Shown here: positions 45,852 to 57,681 of the stretch, one piece after another
Numbering within the stretch: the first letter of the stretch is position 1
Layout: the number at the start of each line of letters is the position of its first letter
NCBI GenBank assembly: GCA_015143295.1
Contig: CM026570.1
Span: 10,874,047 to 10,938,046 of the forward strand
DNA from: Tetracentron sinense
Taxonomy: Eukaryota > Streptophyta > Magnoliopsida > Trochodendrales > Trochodendraceae
Length of the DNA stretch: 64,000 bases
Reading direction: 5' to 3'
The notes under the pieces: model-generated
Database searches by the model: none
What the model saw: only the letters and a program-made list of their open reading frames with translations
What the model was told of the DNA's origin: nothing
Program-made: the position numbers and the translations under genes

Positions 45852-46572
45852 GCAATGATAGATGCTATTTTTTTTTTGCTGAAAGAAAAGACACATGCTG
45901 GATTTCGGATGAGAGTAAGGAATGCCTAGAGTAAGCCTAGCACGACAATAATTAAAAAACTACACCAGTTTATAATTGAAGAGGGGAGCTCCCCAAACGC
46001 TTTAAAGCGGAGCTCCACTCATATACAAGCCAGAAAAGTAACATTTCTAGTGTTTGGTTTGGTCTAAAACTTCGCGAATTCCTATCGTAATAACCTTTCT
46101 CGCGTCTTAAGCTTCCAAAGTCTCAAAGTGGTGGTGACAAGTTTGCTTTCTAATCATAACTTCCTTTGTATGATTGAAAGGAATCAAAACTTCATGTGCA
46201 AATCATAACTTTTTATGTTTGAAAAAATGGTGTAAGGGATAAAATTGGTTTTTACACCAATTCCTCACCGACTCCAACCGACCTAAGCCCAAGTGGGCCT
46301 GTGCGTTGGCTTATGAGTTGGAGATAGTATCTCCACCCCCTTTTGCCTATAAAAGGCAAATAACAGAAGAAGAAGAAGAAGAAGAAGAAGAAGAAGGAGA
46401 AAAAAGGAGGATGCATGGGTCTAGAGAAGAAAAGCCAGAGAGAGAAAAAGAAGAAGAAGAAAGAAAGAAGAACAAGGGGGCTTGGGGGCTCGGCTGTTTG
46501 GTCCCCGATCCTCGACCCAAAGGGCTGCACTTCTATAGCCCCCGATAGGTACCCTTACACCCTGTCAATACC

Positions 46573-46622
46573 TGATGCTATATGCTATATGCTATATGCT
46601 ATATGCTATATGCTATATGCTT
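46573..46622 (+). repeat. 7-bp tandem repeat (atgctat)n
   Basis: Six to seven near-perfect heptamer copies inside the solo LTR. Confidence 0.95.
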
Positions 46623-46721
46623 ATCTACTTAACAATATGTCAATGTCTGATGCTTTATGCTTTTATGTTTGATAATATGTCATTGCCATGACCACCTGCA
46701 CGTCACGTATTTCACCCTGAT

Positions 46722-46905
46722 CTGCCCGAGTACACTCTTGTACAGGTACACTCACCCCCGGATTGCCCGAGTATACTCTTGTACGAGTACACTCATCCTT
46801 GACCTACCCATGTACACTCTTGTAAGAGTACACTCACCCCTGACCTGCACGAGTACACTCTACCCCGAACTCCCCAAGAGTACACTCTTGTACGAGCACA
46901 CTTGT
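46722..46905 (+). repeat. ~43-bp minisatellite (cgagtacactcttgtac)
   Basis: At least four diverged units, each with gtacactcttgta followed by gtacactc and a cctga/ccgga spacer. Confidence 0.85.
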
Positions 46906-47824
46906 CCACGTATCGATTGAACACATATTGACTGAGCCCATACACTCATCCTGAGAGTACACAACCTGTCCTACCATGCCCGTAATCGCCCTGAAACTAC
47001 TCGACCCGCCTTGCTGAGCATATGCCCATGCCCACTGCAATTGAGCCAGTGCCCTCTGTGGACCAGAGCACGAATCCAGAGCTCGTCCTGATGAGCATGT
47101 CCCTAGAGCTTGCCTTGATGAGTATGTTCACTTCTCGTCCCTGAATGAACACATCCCTGTCCTCAACTGAACACGTATTCGACTCTACCTACTCGAATAC
47201 ACTATGCATCCGGGCTGGTCGTGTTTGACCTCTGCCCTCTGCGATCATGTTCAATTCTCTCCATGCACGATGCTCTCGACCTGTATAGACCTTCGACATC
47301 CAACTTACGCTCTACTAAATGATCAGCAACCACATGGTAAGTAGCTCTAGACTCCAATGCTCATATGCCTATGCCCTATACTAACTTACCCGTCGGAGTG
47401 TCTATGACAGGTTGGACGACCGCCCACCTTGCGGAGGACGAACCTATGATGAGCTGAGGACGAACCCGAGCTGAACCTTTAACGAACCCGTGCTATCGAA
47501 AAATCCTTCGAAGTGCGTGTCGTATGACAAGAGTACAGATGACGTATGCCTGCAGACAAATGTACATTACCTTAACCATGCAGCCCGCGATAGGTACCAT
47601 TAGCCTGGAAATTTCCCTTTACAAATGGTATTTAACTTGTTAAAGGGAAAACAAAGTCATATGATGTTCTACCAATAATAGCAAGGGTAATTTAAGAATT
47701 AGACCGTACTTTATTTCCTTTCCTTTCTCAAAAAATAAAATGGACCCTTAGCATAGATTTAAATGAGATTTTGTTGATTATGTTCTTCATAATAGAATCT
47801 GGCTGACTGCATCCAAGTAGGTTC

Positions 47825-48403
47825 TGTTGAAGTTGGCTAAAATTCCAGAATTCCCAGGATGGGCGATCGATCGCTCACCAGGGGAGATCGATCGTTAGGA
47901 TGGGCAATTGATCGCCCCTAGTGGCAATCGATCGTCCAGGGCGCTGATTTTTGGAAAAGTTTCGGGTTGTTGGATTTAGAATCCTGTTTGCTTCGAGAAA
48001 CTCCCAATTTCGAGTTAGGGTTGTTTCTAATTGTCTAGGACTCTGAGTTTAGGCCTATAAATACATAGTTATGGGTCTAGGGTTTGCATCAATCAATCAT
48101 CAAAAGATCAAGGAAATGCTTTTGCCTTGGGGGTGGTAATAATAGAAAGGGTTCAAGCATACTAGGGTTTGGGAAAGGTTTATGGGAGGATAAATAGGGA
48201 TTCTTCTTTGAGTTTTCATAGTGAGTTGAGTGCTCTTGTACTAGTTCCTTAAGGTTTCTGAGAATAAAGAAGTGATCGGATCTTGTCCCGTCGATGTAGG
48301 CAGGTTGTTGCTGAACCACATATATCTCTTGTGTTTCTTTTATGTGTTTTTGTGGTTTATTCTTTTCCGTCGGTTAGGTTTTTTATTAGTTATTTCCACA
48401 ACA
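47825..48403 (+). repeat. 5' LTR of copia-3 (579 bp)
   Basis: Starts TGTTGAAG and ends CACAACA. Four palindromic gatcgatcgc-type words lie between 47868 and 47940. Confidence 0.93.
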
Positions 48404-48406
48404 AAT

Positions 48407-48418
48407 TGGTATCAGAGC
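48407..48418 (+). other. primer-binding site of copia-3
   Basis: TGGTATCAGAGC, complementary to the 3' end of plant initiator tRNA-Met, 3 bp after the LTR. Confidence 0.9.
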
Positions 48419-48439
48419 TTCGGGTTAATTATTTTTTAA

Positions 48440-49690
48440 TAGCTTTGAAAAATTATGGGAAATTTTTCCTAGAGAAGTTTGATAGAAAAGAGAGTTTTAA
48501 TCTCTGGCAAAGGAGGATAAAAGATATCCTAGTTCAATAAGGTCTCGCAAGGGCGTTGAAGGGGGAGTTCGGTAAACCAGAAAAGATACCCGATGCAGAT
48601 TAGAAAGACATTGAGGTGAGGGCAGTCAGCACAATATACATCTCTCTTACAAACAACGTGATGCATTGCGTTATGGATGAGAAATTGACACCGGATCTTT
48701 GGAAGAAATTGGAAACGCTCAACATCGGAAAAAGCCTTATCAACAGGTTATATTTGAACCAAAAGTTTAATACGTTAAAGATGGCGAAGGGTCTAGATCT
48801 CATGGAGTACATTAATGTGTTTAACCAGATCTTGAATCAATTGTAGAAAGTTGATGTCAAGGTGGATGAAGAAGACCAGACCGTGAGGCTTCTTACATCA
48901 ATTCCGGACTCATATGATCACTTGGTGACAATCCTCATATATGGCAAGGAGACATTCCTGATGGAGGAGGTCACAGCGACACTACTCTCTTACGAGATTA
49001 GGCAGAAACCATCGCATGATGAGAATAATCATGTCATGGTTGCTCGGGGAGGAGGAAGGGATTTGGAGAGAGGATCTGGAAAAATTAGGGGTAGATCCAA
49101 ATCAAAGGGAAAATGAGGGGTCCAATGCTATTATTGCAAATAATTAGGGCACTTCAAAAGGAAGTGTCCGAGGCGTGCTCGGGGGAAGAGGGATTCTTCT
49201 GGAGGAGATTCTTTGGCGGCAATAGCAACGGACAAGGAGGAATACATTGGAGATGATTTCACAGTCTCCAAAGGTATGAGTAATGCTTCTGGTGAGTGGA
49301 TTTTAGATTCGGGAGCAATATGTCATATTTGCTCAAATATGAAATTTTTTGATATATTCCAAAAGGGGATGAGAAAAGTGTTCTTGGGTGATGGATTTGA
49401 ATGTGAAATCACGAAATTTGGTAATATAAAGATAAGAATATTTGATGGAGTTATTCGGACTTTAGGAGGAGTAACTTGTGTCCCTAAATTGCGAAAGAAT
49501 TTAAGGGCAATTAGATTCCAAGGGCTGTTGCTACACAGTTGCAAGTGGAATTATCAAAATAGAGCGGGAAAAACAGGGATATTTGGTTTTGATGAAGGGG
49601 AAGAAGGGTGGTGGTTTATATCTCCTGAAGGGGAATACCGTGGTAGGTGGAGCAACTACAAGATCTGCAAGGAAACGAAAACCTGATCTT
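48440..49690 (+). pseudogene. copia-3 gag and protease remnant
   Basis: A gag frame with FDRKESFNLWQRRIKDILVQ (48480-48540), SLINRLYLNQKFNTLKMAKG (48735-48795) and EEDQTVRLLTSIPDSYDHLV (48868-48925). It includes a zinc knuckle CYYCK-stop-LGHFKRKC (49129-49170) with TAA inside, then the protease motif WILDSGAICHIC (49300-49335). Stops at 48538, 48601, 48844 and 49114 break it. After about 49650 the similarity ends, and 49690-50148 holds no recognisable domain. Confidence 0.88.
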
Positions 49691-50160
49691 GTGCAGATGA
49701 TAGAATGCTCACCTAAAGTCTCTTTCACAGTCGGTGCAGAGATGAGTATTCTGATAGGTTTTTGTAAGGGTAAAGATGATGATGATATGCCTTTGATGGA
49801 GAGGACGAGTCTATGTCTTCGTCCAAGATTTTTCTAGATTGGAGAATGGGTTTTCAGACTGCACATGTGGTTTTTGGCCATGTTTTATGGAATCAGATGG
49901 AGTGCTTTCTAGGGTGGATTCGAGGGTGTGTGTAGTTGGTGGGTTTCTTTCGCAGATGGTATAGAGGCGGGTAAGGTCAAAACGGGTTTGCGGTATTGCT
50001 AAACGGGGTTACAAAATTTTGAGAAAGTTTTTGGTTCGAGGTGGAGGTGCTTCCTAGTTATGGGTGATGCGGTGTTCTATCTTGGAGGTTTGCTTGGTAA
50101 CTAGCAAACCGGTTTTCTTGGTTGCAGTGGAGTCGCGGAATTTTCGTCAAGGTGGAGATT

Positions 50161-50709
50161 TGTTGAAGTTGGCTCAAATTCCAGGATTTCCAGGATGGGC
50201 GATCGATAACCTACCAGGGGATATCGATCACCAGGATGGAGGATCGATCGCCTAGTACGCTGATTTCCGGAAAAATTCCGGGTTGTTGGATTTAGAATCC
50301 TGTTTGCTTCGGAAACTCCCAATTTCGAGTTCGGGTTGTTTCTAATTGTATAGGACTCCGAGTTTAGGCCTATATATACATAGTTATGGGTCTAGGGTTT
50401 GCATCAATTGATCATCGAAAGATCAAGGGAATGCTTTTGCATTGAAAGTGGGAGAAAATAAAAAGGGTTAAAGCATACTAGGGTTTGGGAAAGGTTTAAG
50501 GGAGGATAGATAGAGATTCTTCTTTGGGTTTTCATAGAGAAGGTGAGTTGAGTGCTCTTGTACTGGTTTCTCAAGGTTTCTGTGAATAAAAAAGTGATCG
50601 GATCTTAGCCCGTGGACATAGGCAGCGTATATCTTGTGTTCCCTTTTGTGTATGTTTTTGGTTTATTATTTTTCATCATTTAGGTTTTCTATTGGTTATT
50701 TCCACAATA
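50161..50709 (+). repeat. 3' LTR of copia-3 (549 bp)
   Basis: Matches the 5' LTR. It is ~30 bp shorter, having lost one palindromic word (the 47905-47925 equivalent). Confidence 0.93.
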
Positions 50710-51388
50710 GGTTCTAAGTTAGAATCATTCCAAAAATTTAGAGTGTTACTATTTTCCTAATCAAAGAAGTGTAAGTTAAAAACAATGACAAATGTCCTCT
50801 AATCTTCTATATTGGAGTTCCTATTGTGTAACTTCATTTAGCGTTCAAAAGTTGATCTTCTTTGAACTTCATAATTAGAGTGCTAGCCCGAGACACATAA
50901 TTCTTTATCTTTTCCAAACTTTCATTGTAGGTCCAACATCTGTTGATGTGGCCAAAAACCTATGATGGAGGAAATAGGTGGTCTATAACCCTAGATTATG
51001 CGTGTGATGGAAAACACTCTATGATCGAACAAAATCTCACATGATAATACTATCATGCACACAATCATATTTTGCATAATTGAACTCAAAATATATTAAT
51101 ATGTATTTAATTAGTTTGACAAATTGCATTGTGTGAGCATGCCACACTTGTCAATCAACCATTGATTATTTGATGAGAGTGTGATCGTGCTTTATCAATT
51201 ATGTGGAGGCTTGATTTTGATGACCTGTTGAGTAGTATTGAGCAATGGACATAAATCCTTTAGAATCCTACCGAAGGAGAATAAAGACTCAATTTAACAG
51301 TAGGTGGTTGTGAGTTATTTTCATAGGTAAAATATTATAGTTGTTGATATGTAACAACTTCCTTAGATGAATGAAAAAGTGGTAAGAT

Positions 51389-51702
51389 CTCTCTCCCTTT
51401 TTTTTTGGGAAGGTAAGCTAGATTTGGTACCCGATCTCAGATATATAAAGAGAACCTCAATTACAATCTCAAGTACAACTTCCCGACCCTATCCTCTGAA
51501 GAAAAAGAAACCTAAGAAAAAGAAGTACTAAATTTTGCAAGAGAATTTGCCGCTCAATTACATTCATGCCACACATGAGAGATTGAGAAAGCTAATAACT
51601 GACTAAGAAGTTGGTTATAAGCCAAGCGAAAATCGCTTTTCCACTGCCAAGGAGGCTCATAGATACCATTAAGGCAATCGACAACCCATTTAGAGTCAAA
51701 AT
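51389..51702 (-). pseudogene. LINE 3' end fragment
   Basis: On the minus strand the RNase H C-terminus of a plant LINE is visible: DSKWVVDCLNGIYEPPWQW, then SISHVWHECN and AANSLAKF with a stop between. It is followed by a 3' UTR and an A-run (T-run at 51398-51406 on +). Present only in B1, absent from A1. Confidence 0.65.
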
Positions 51703-53110
51703 GTTGAATCTAATTTTAAATTGTTTAAAATTTAATTCTTAATGTTTTTAATATTAGTTTTTAGTCCCTAAAAATGTTTTGCTTTATTTCATAAAGATCC
51801 CTATTTTAATTCAAAAGTAAGGTGTTTTGGCTTTTTGAGGTGACTTGAAGCTTGGTCTCCTTGTGAGACAATTTCATTTCACTTCTGTGTTTTTCTCTTT
51901 GAAAACATAGTCCCACACTAAAAAGTAGAAGACAGTTTCATTCTTATAAATGTTTTAAAACTCTACTAGATTGTAATCATGTGGTGTAGGAAAATCTTTA
52001 AAGTGTAGGAGACTCCTATTTTCCTTGACTTTAGACCATATCTTCGATGCACGAGTTGCGCTCGCTCATCGAGCGTGCGAGCGGCGTGCGCATGCAAAAG
52101 GCAATGGGTTTTGGGCGCTATGAGGTGCATTTTGCACTTCGCACCCACCAGACGAAATAGAGATCCTAGAAACTCTGTCGGATTGCAGACAGAGCCCAGA
52201 ACCAGAGTTCCAGTCAGTCTAAATAAAGGAGACAGACCAGTTTAAGGAGGAAAAGACCTCCATACCCAATCAAACCATAGAAGGTCGAACCATACGCCCG
52301 ATCGTTATTCAAATTGAATTAGATCCAAATGAACAATACAGTGTGTGATTGCAGAAATTGTTAATTATAGATTGGTGCTACATGTAACTCAATTGTATTG
52401 GCCAACCCAAAAGGGTTGATCTCTTTGGTAGTCTATATGATTAACCCACTCGAACAGATCAATCTAACCAGTTAGTTTTCAGACTAAACAAATTTAACAG
52501 ATCGACATGAGATGACTAAATCAAACTGCCTAATGTGTCCTAATGGATCAATTTAATAGATAGTCTAACCGGTTGATCTACGGACTAAACCAACTTAACT
52601 GATCGAATTGAGATGGACCAAACGGACTCAACCAATTGGATCATTTCGGTCCATATACTGTTATGTTGCCAAAATTATGGCAAAAAACTGTATGGTTGGC
52701 CTAGACTCTAGATTAAAATAGATTAATGATTTAATCAGTTTTGTTAATTTATATAAATGTATTTAACTTTGATTTAATTGAATTTCAATTAAATGGATGT
52801 TTTTAACTAAACAAATTGTTTAATTAATTGGATTGATTTCTAAAATGATTTTTTGGACTAAAAAATCATGTGTCAATATTTTAGATTAATTATTTTATTG
52901 AAATAGGTTTTTCATAAACTCAATTAATCTATTGTGTGTTTTTATTGATTTAATCGATTTTAAATTAATTTATCAGGCATATTCTAAAAAAGGTTTGGGC
53001 ACCATAATCCGCCGAGTAGTACAAACTTGTAGGGATTGGTCGGTTGAATCCAAGTTGAGTTGTATCTGGGAGGCATGACTGTTTTTCCCTTGCACACAAG
53101 AAGCTTCGAC
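51703..53110. other. B1-specific insertion, class unresolved
   Basis: No counterpart in A1. Begins TGTTGAATC, and 52045-52090 contains a dense cluster of gcgctcg / cgagcg words resembling the palindrome clusters in LTRs. It may be a solo LTR, but I found no matching TSD and no coding domain. Confidence 0.35.
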
Positions 53111-54430
53111 TATCTAAGTGATTCGTGAATTAATAATAATAATAAGTTATAGTTGAGCTATTCAATTGATTGTTTCAACTGCACTTCACCGCCTATTGTC
53201 AACGCCCGGTTGACACCTTCAATAGTTAAAAAAATAAATTTTGAAGAATTTATCATTTATATTGGTTCTCAAGCAAGAGAAAAAAATATATACCTTTTGC
53301 CATCAAGAGAGAGCTTGGAATTCCATGTATGGTATTTATCTTTATAGAACCTATACAATTAATGCGCTTGTATAATCTCTTGTACCACATTTGAAAACAC
53401 AATATCCATCACATCAAAGTGCATGGTTTGTGCGTTAGGATGTATTCCGGGTTTAGTGGCACATCATCGGTTGAAAAGTAAACTTCACAAGGGTGTATAA
53501 GGAGCATCAACCCTCCTTAAGACAAGTCCTTTGAAATGGTTGCTTGAACATACCCTTTTGGCACCTGAGCGGCTACCTTAGGTCTTAAGTCTGACTGTGT
53601 GTGTAGTGTGTGAGTTACTTGATAACACTTCACAAAAAAAATTTACATGTTTTGTGGGTTTACATCTCTTTTATCCCATGGGATTCTCTCCTGTGTTTTT
53701 GCATGAAATCCTACTCATTTAATCCATTCACACACGATTAGGCCAACACACACACACGGCCCTATGGGATTCTCTCCTGTTAACATGGATGAAAAAGGGG
53801 CAAGTACAACGGAGTCTCTAGGTTATAACTTATAACCGATTTCTTTGAGAGACCAGTTGCAAGATAATCCAAGTCATCTTTTATTTTATTAATACGAAAA
53901 TGATTGTATACGGCTGCTCTCGGCCTGTGCGCCGTCTGATTGAGAATTCAACGGTGCCAAATTGACATGTGCCAAAATTGATGGCCTCGACCTCTCTTGA
54001 TGTGTATAATTGCATGCATCCCTGGAATTAATTAGTCCGGATCCAAATGAGTGGGGGACACCTAAGTCATAAAAAAAAGTTAGCATTATTGGGTGTTTCA
54101 ATTTCTAACCCACACCATCCATCGGATCATAAAAAATTTAATATATGTATAAACTTAAATTTTCTATGTCATATTAATTTTAAGTTTAAAAGCTGTCAAA
54201 ATTATATATAACTGTATTTAATTAGGGTTTGCCTTTTCAAAACACTTACAAATGGGCGAGGTTCAGTTTATCAGGATCTGCTTGTCCACGGTGCTCAACC
54301 AGACCAAACCCGTTGCCACCCCTAGTCTTAATCCCCCCCATCTCTCCCTCCGAATTAAAAGGTCAATTCTGAAAAAGATTTTCTTTAGATTAACTATGAA
54401 TAGGAGCCGATGTAGAAGATATAGAATTAG

Positions 54431-54661
54431 TTTATGAGTATTCTCAAAGTTTGCTCTCAAATATACTTTCAAATCCTAACCGTAAATGGTTAGGATTAGA
54501 GATGATGTGACAATAGAAAAGACAATATAAGTTAAGTCAAATCTAAGCCTTTAGCCTGAGTATAGCCCCAGGATACCCAAATTTATCAACAATAAAATAA
54601 ATAAAAATTAAGGCCTTTAGTGGTTAGTTATCGATTGTTAGGATTTGAGAGTATTCATAGA
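54431..54661. mobile_element. foldback MITE, B1-specific
   Basis: Left tttatgagtattctcaaag..caaatcctaacc pairs with right ttaggatttgagagtattca. Absent from A1 near 20440. Confidence 0.65.
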
Positions 54662-55359
54662 CCAAATCGAAGAGATAATGAGAGCAACTCAAAATATGCC
54701 TTATGACAAGGATAGTTTAGTAATTACAGATATATAAAAAGGTTATTTCAGTCAACTAATTTTTTTTTTTTTTTGTAATTCCCAAACAAACTCTATCAAG
54801 GGCATTTTTGGGCTGCTTTGGTTCTCACTTCAAAAGGAGCTTCTATTCATGTTAAATCTTTTTTTTTAAATTAACTATAAACATAAGTTTCAGTTGAACA
54901 GATAATTGTGTCAACCCAAAATGAGCCTTTGACAAGGGTATTTTGAAAATTACAAGAAAAAGTTTCATAGTAGAAATACCCTGCCTATGTATTTGTAATT
55001 ACCAAACAGCGTTGCCATTGCTCAAAGGCTTATTTTTGGTCGCTCTGGTTATCTGTTCAACTAGCTCCTGTTGTCAATTAATCTTTTTTTTTTCTTGGTC
55101 TCTCACAACCGGCCATTAAAGTTTGTTGCGAGCTGTATGGAGTAAAACTTGGCAGCAATAGTCTTTGTAGCCCAAAGAGTTTTGCAGAATAACATACACA
55201 TTTTTCTCCACGATCAAAGAGTTGTGCAGAGTGAGTAATAAAAAGTGTCAATCTTTTTAAATTTTTTCGTAAATGAGCAATACTTATAAAAATAAAAATA
55301 GGAGAGATTAAGAAGATGCAGGGTAGTTCATAGATCTTTTGGCTTCATAAATTTCAATT

Positions 55360-56280
55360 AGTGAGCAAAAGTTCATGTTGCGTGGATAGTAATGTAGAAA
55401 GAGTACATCATTTTCTTATCAAGAGTGACTCTTGGTCATTTATGTATGAGAATATTTCATCTAATCAAGTTTCATGAATGAGTCTGCACAATATCAGCTC
55501 AATATTTGGTTACAAAAGATTGCTAGTATGCATAATGGTATCATTTTTTATTCCATTCATTCTCTTATCTGTTGCAAATATAGAAAGAAAGATGCAGGCA
55601 AGATTCAACAATGCTATCAATCAACAAACTTTTGTGGCTCAAAAGTTATTAATCAGTTTCAAGAGTTTAGTGAAAAGGTTGTCTTTCAGGATAACAGGAA
55701 AAGAAATGATGTGAATATCCTTAATGTACTTGAAATTAATTACAAGCCTCTTTTTAACAATAGTTATATTCATGCCAATTGGACTTGGCCTCCAATGGGC
55801 GTTTTCAAGCTAAATGTGGATAGTGCGGCTCGTGGTGATCTAGGTGCTTCTCGAGGTGGTGATATTTTTAGAGACCATTGTGATAATATTATTACTGATT
55901 TTCCCATTTTATGAAAATGTCCTATCATAATAGCAGAAACTAAAGCTCTCCATGATGGATTAGCATTATGTGAGAATATAGGATATCATATGATTTGATT
56001 ATGAAATCTGACTCAAAATACAATGTGGATGCGTGCATGGAACAACACAAATGCTCACTCATGGTCTTGTTGATACTGAAACATGAAGATAAAAATGATC
56101 CTCTCTCACCTATCTTGTCCAATTGTTCATGTTTTTAGGGAAGCTAATGCGGTTACAAATAAACCGGCTAACCTAGCGTGTGACTTTAGTTCTTTTATTT
56201 TAAATGATCCCCATCAAGCTCTTTCTTTGGTTTTTCTTGATAAAGTTGGTGTTTATTTTATTAGAATGGTTAATAGATGA
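55360..56280 (+). pseudogene. LINE ORF2 C-terminal remnant (RNase H), copy B2
   Basis: Better preserved than the A2 copy: KLNVDSAARGDLGASRGGDI (55807-55866), then after a TGA the frame continues AETKALHDGLALCENIGYH (~55932-55990) and SDSKYN. The three acidic RNase H positions (VD, AE, SD) are recognisable. Stops and shifts make it non-functional. Confidence 0.72.
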
Positions 56281-56610
56281 TTTTACTAATCCTTTTCTAG
56301 GGATAAGGTTTATGTCCTCCCAATTTTATTTATTATTAATAAGGAGAAAATATATTTACACCTCTTGAGGTTTGATGAAAATACACATAGACCCCCTCAA
56401 GTTTCAGAAAATACATTAGGTAACCCTACTTCTCAAATTATTGACACTTACGCCCCTACCATCGGTTGACCGTTAGTCAACTGACAGAATGATGATGTAA
56501 TGTGATAAAGTAGCATGAAGCACCAAAAATGCCATTTCTACTAAAGTTATCATTTTCCAATTTTCTTATATATGAAATTGTCCCCTCATTTTTAAATGAA
56601 GTTAAATCCT

Positions 56611-57195
56611 CTAGGGGTGGCCACGTGCCCTTTCTGACACCCCTTAAGGTGGCTATGTGTCCTTCTTGACACCCCTCTAGGTAGCCACATGTCATTTTTG
56701 ACACCCCTTAAATGGGGTTAGATTCACCCACCCCTAGGGGTTCACCCGCCCATCCTTGGTTTTTTTTTTTTCTAACTATTAATTATTTTTTTTAAATTAA
56801 AAAATTTTTTGTAAGAGCTTTTTAATATTAAAATATTAAAAAAAGAATTAATATTTTTTTAAAAAACCAAGGATGGGTGGGTGAACCCTTGAGGTGGCCA
56901 CGTGTCCTTTTTGATACCCTTTGAGGTAGCCACGTGTGTCCTTTTTGACACCCCTTAAATGGGGTTAGATTCACCCACCCCTAGGGTTCACCCGCCCGTC
57001 CTTGGGTTTTTTTAAAATATTAATTATTATTTTTTAATATTTTAATAATAAAAAAACCTTAAAAACAGTTTTTAAATTTTAAAAAAAGAATTAATATTTA
57101 GAAAGAAAAAGAAACCAAGGATGGGTAGGTGAACCCTAGGGGTGGGTGAATCTAACCCCATTTAAGAGGTGTCAAAAAGGACACGTAGCCACCCC
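56611..57195. repeat. inner foldback arms of the palindromic element
   Basis: Two internal copies of ccacgtgtcctttttgacac plus ggttagattcacccacccct alternate with inverted caaggatgggt(g/a)ggtgaa. These are the same words as the foldback family elsewhere. Confidence 0.75.
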
Positions 57196-57681
57196 TAGGG
57201 CTGCAAACGGAGCGGATACGAAGCGGATATTGGTATATCCGAATTCGTATCTGTTTATATATCCGAATATCCGTATCCGGATAAATATCCGGCAGATATT
57301 GAAATATGACATCCGTATTCGACTCCGATTAAAAATATCCGGATTCGGATAGTATCCGGATTATCCGATTATTTTAAAAAAAATTAAAATAATATAAATT
57401 AATATTTAAAAATGTAAAAATATATAATTTTTTATTTAAAAAATATATTTTAAAGGTAATAGTAAATTTATAATTTTAAAATATATTATTTATATATATT
57501 ATATAATCGGATGGATATTTAACGGATCTGATGTATCAATATCCGAATCCGTATCTGAATATAAACGGATGGTGATTTACTATCCGAATTTGCTCGGCCG
57601 GATATTTTTTCGAATAAATATCTGACCAAAAGGATGCGGATGAAAATCGGATACGGATAATATCTGTATCTGTTTGCAATA
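57196..57681. mobile_element. nested hAT MITE, perfect 8-bp TSD
   Basis: TSD gccacccc (57188-57195, 57682-57689). Ends tagggctgcaaacgg and ctgtttgcaata. Arms of atccgaat / cggatac words around an AT-rich centre. It interrupts the right arm of the palindrome. Confidence 0.85.

Larger units (their letters stand above)
46231..47623 (+). mobile_element. solo LTR, 1393 bp, perfect 5-bp TSD
   Basis: Begins TGTAAGGGA and ends TCCCTTTACA, with TSD aatgg on both sides (46226-46230, 47624-47628). The A1 copy near 17790-17800 is the empty site. Contains a TATA box (cctataaaaggc, ~46348), an (AGA)n run (46366-46396), a 7-bp tandem array and a ~43-bp minisatellite. Strand is inferred from the TATA box. 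No internal retrotransposon region remains, which implies LTR-LTR recombination. Confidence 0.9.
47825..50709 (+). mobile_element. Ty1/copia element lacking pol, perfect 5-bp TSD (copia-3)
   Basis: LTRs 47825-48403 and 50161-50709. TSD ggttc at 47820-47824 and 50710-50714. The primer-binding site TGGTATCAGAGC (48407-48418) and polypurine tract aaggtggagatt (50149-50160) are intact. Gag and protease pieces are present; integrase, RT and RNase H are absent. The A1 copy at ~18062 is the empty site. Confidence 0.95.
45901..55180 (+). repeat. segmental duplication, copy B1
   Basis: Collinear with 16958-21140 but more than twice as long, because a solo LTR, a copia element and a ~1.7-kb LINE-containing stretch are inserted. 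No host gene recognised. Confidence 0.85.

Noticed and set aside
46252..46548. Glu/Lys- or Phe-rich open frames in the solo LTR
   Set aside because: They derive from the (AGA)n repeat and adjoining purine-rich leader.
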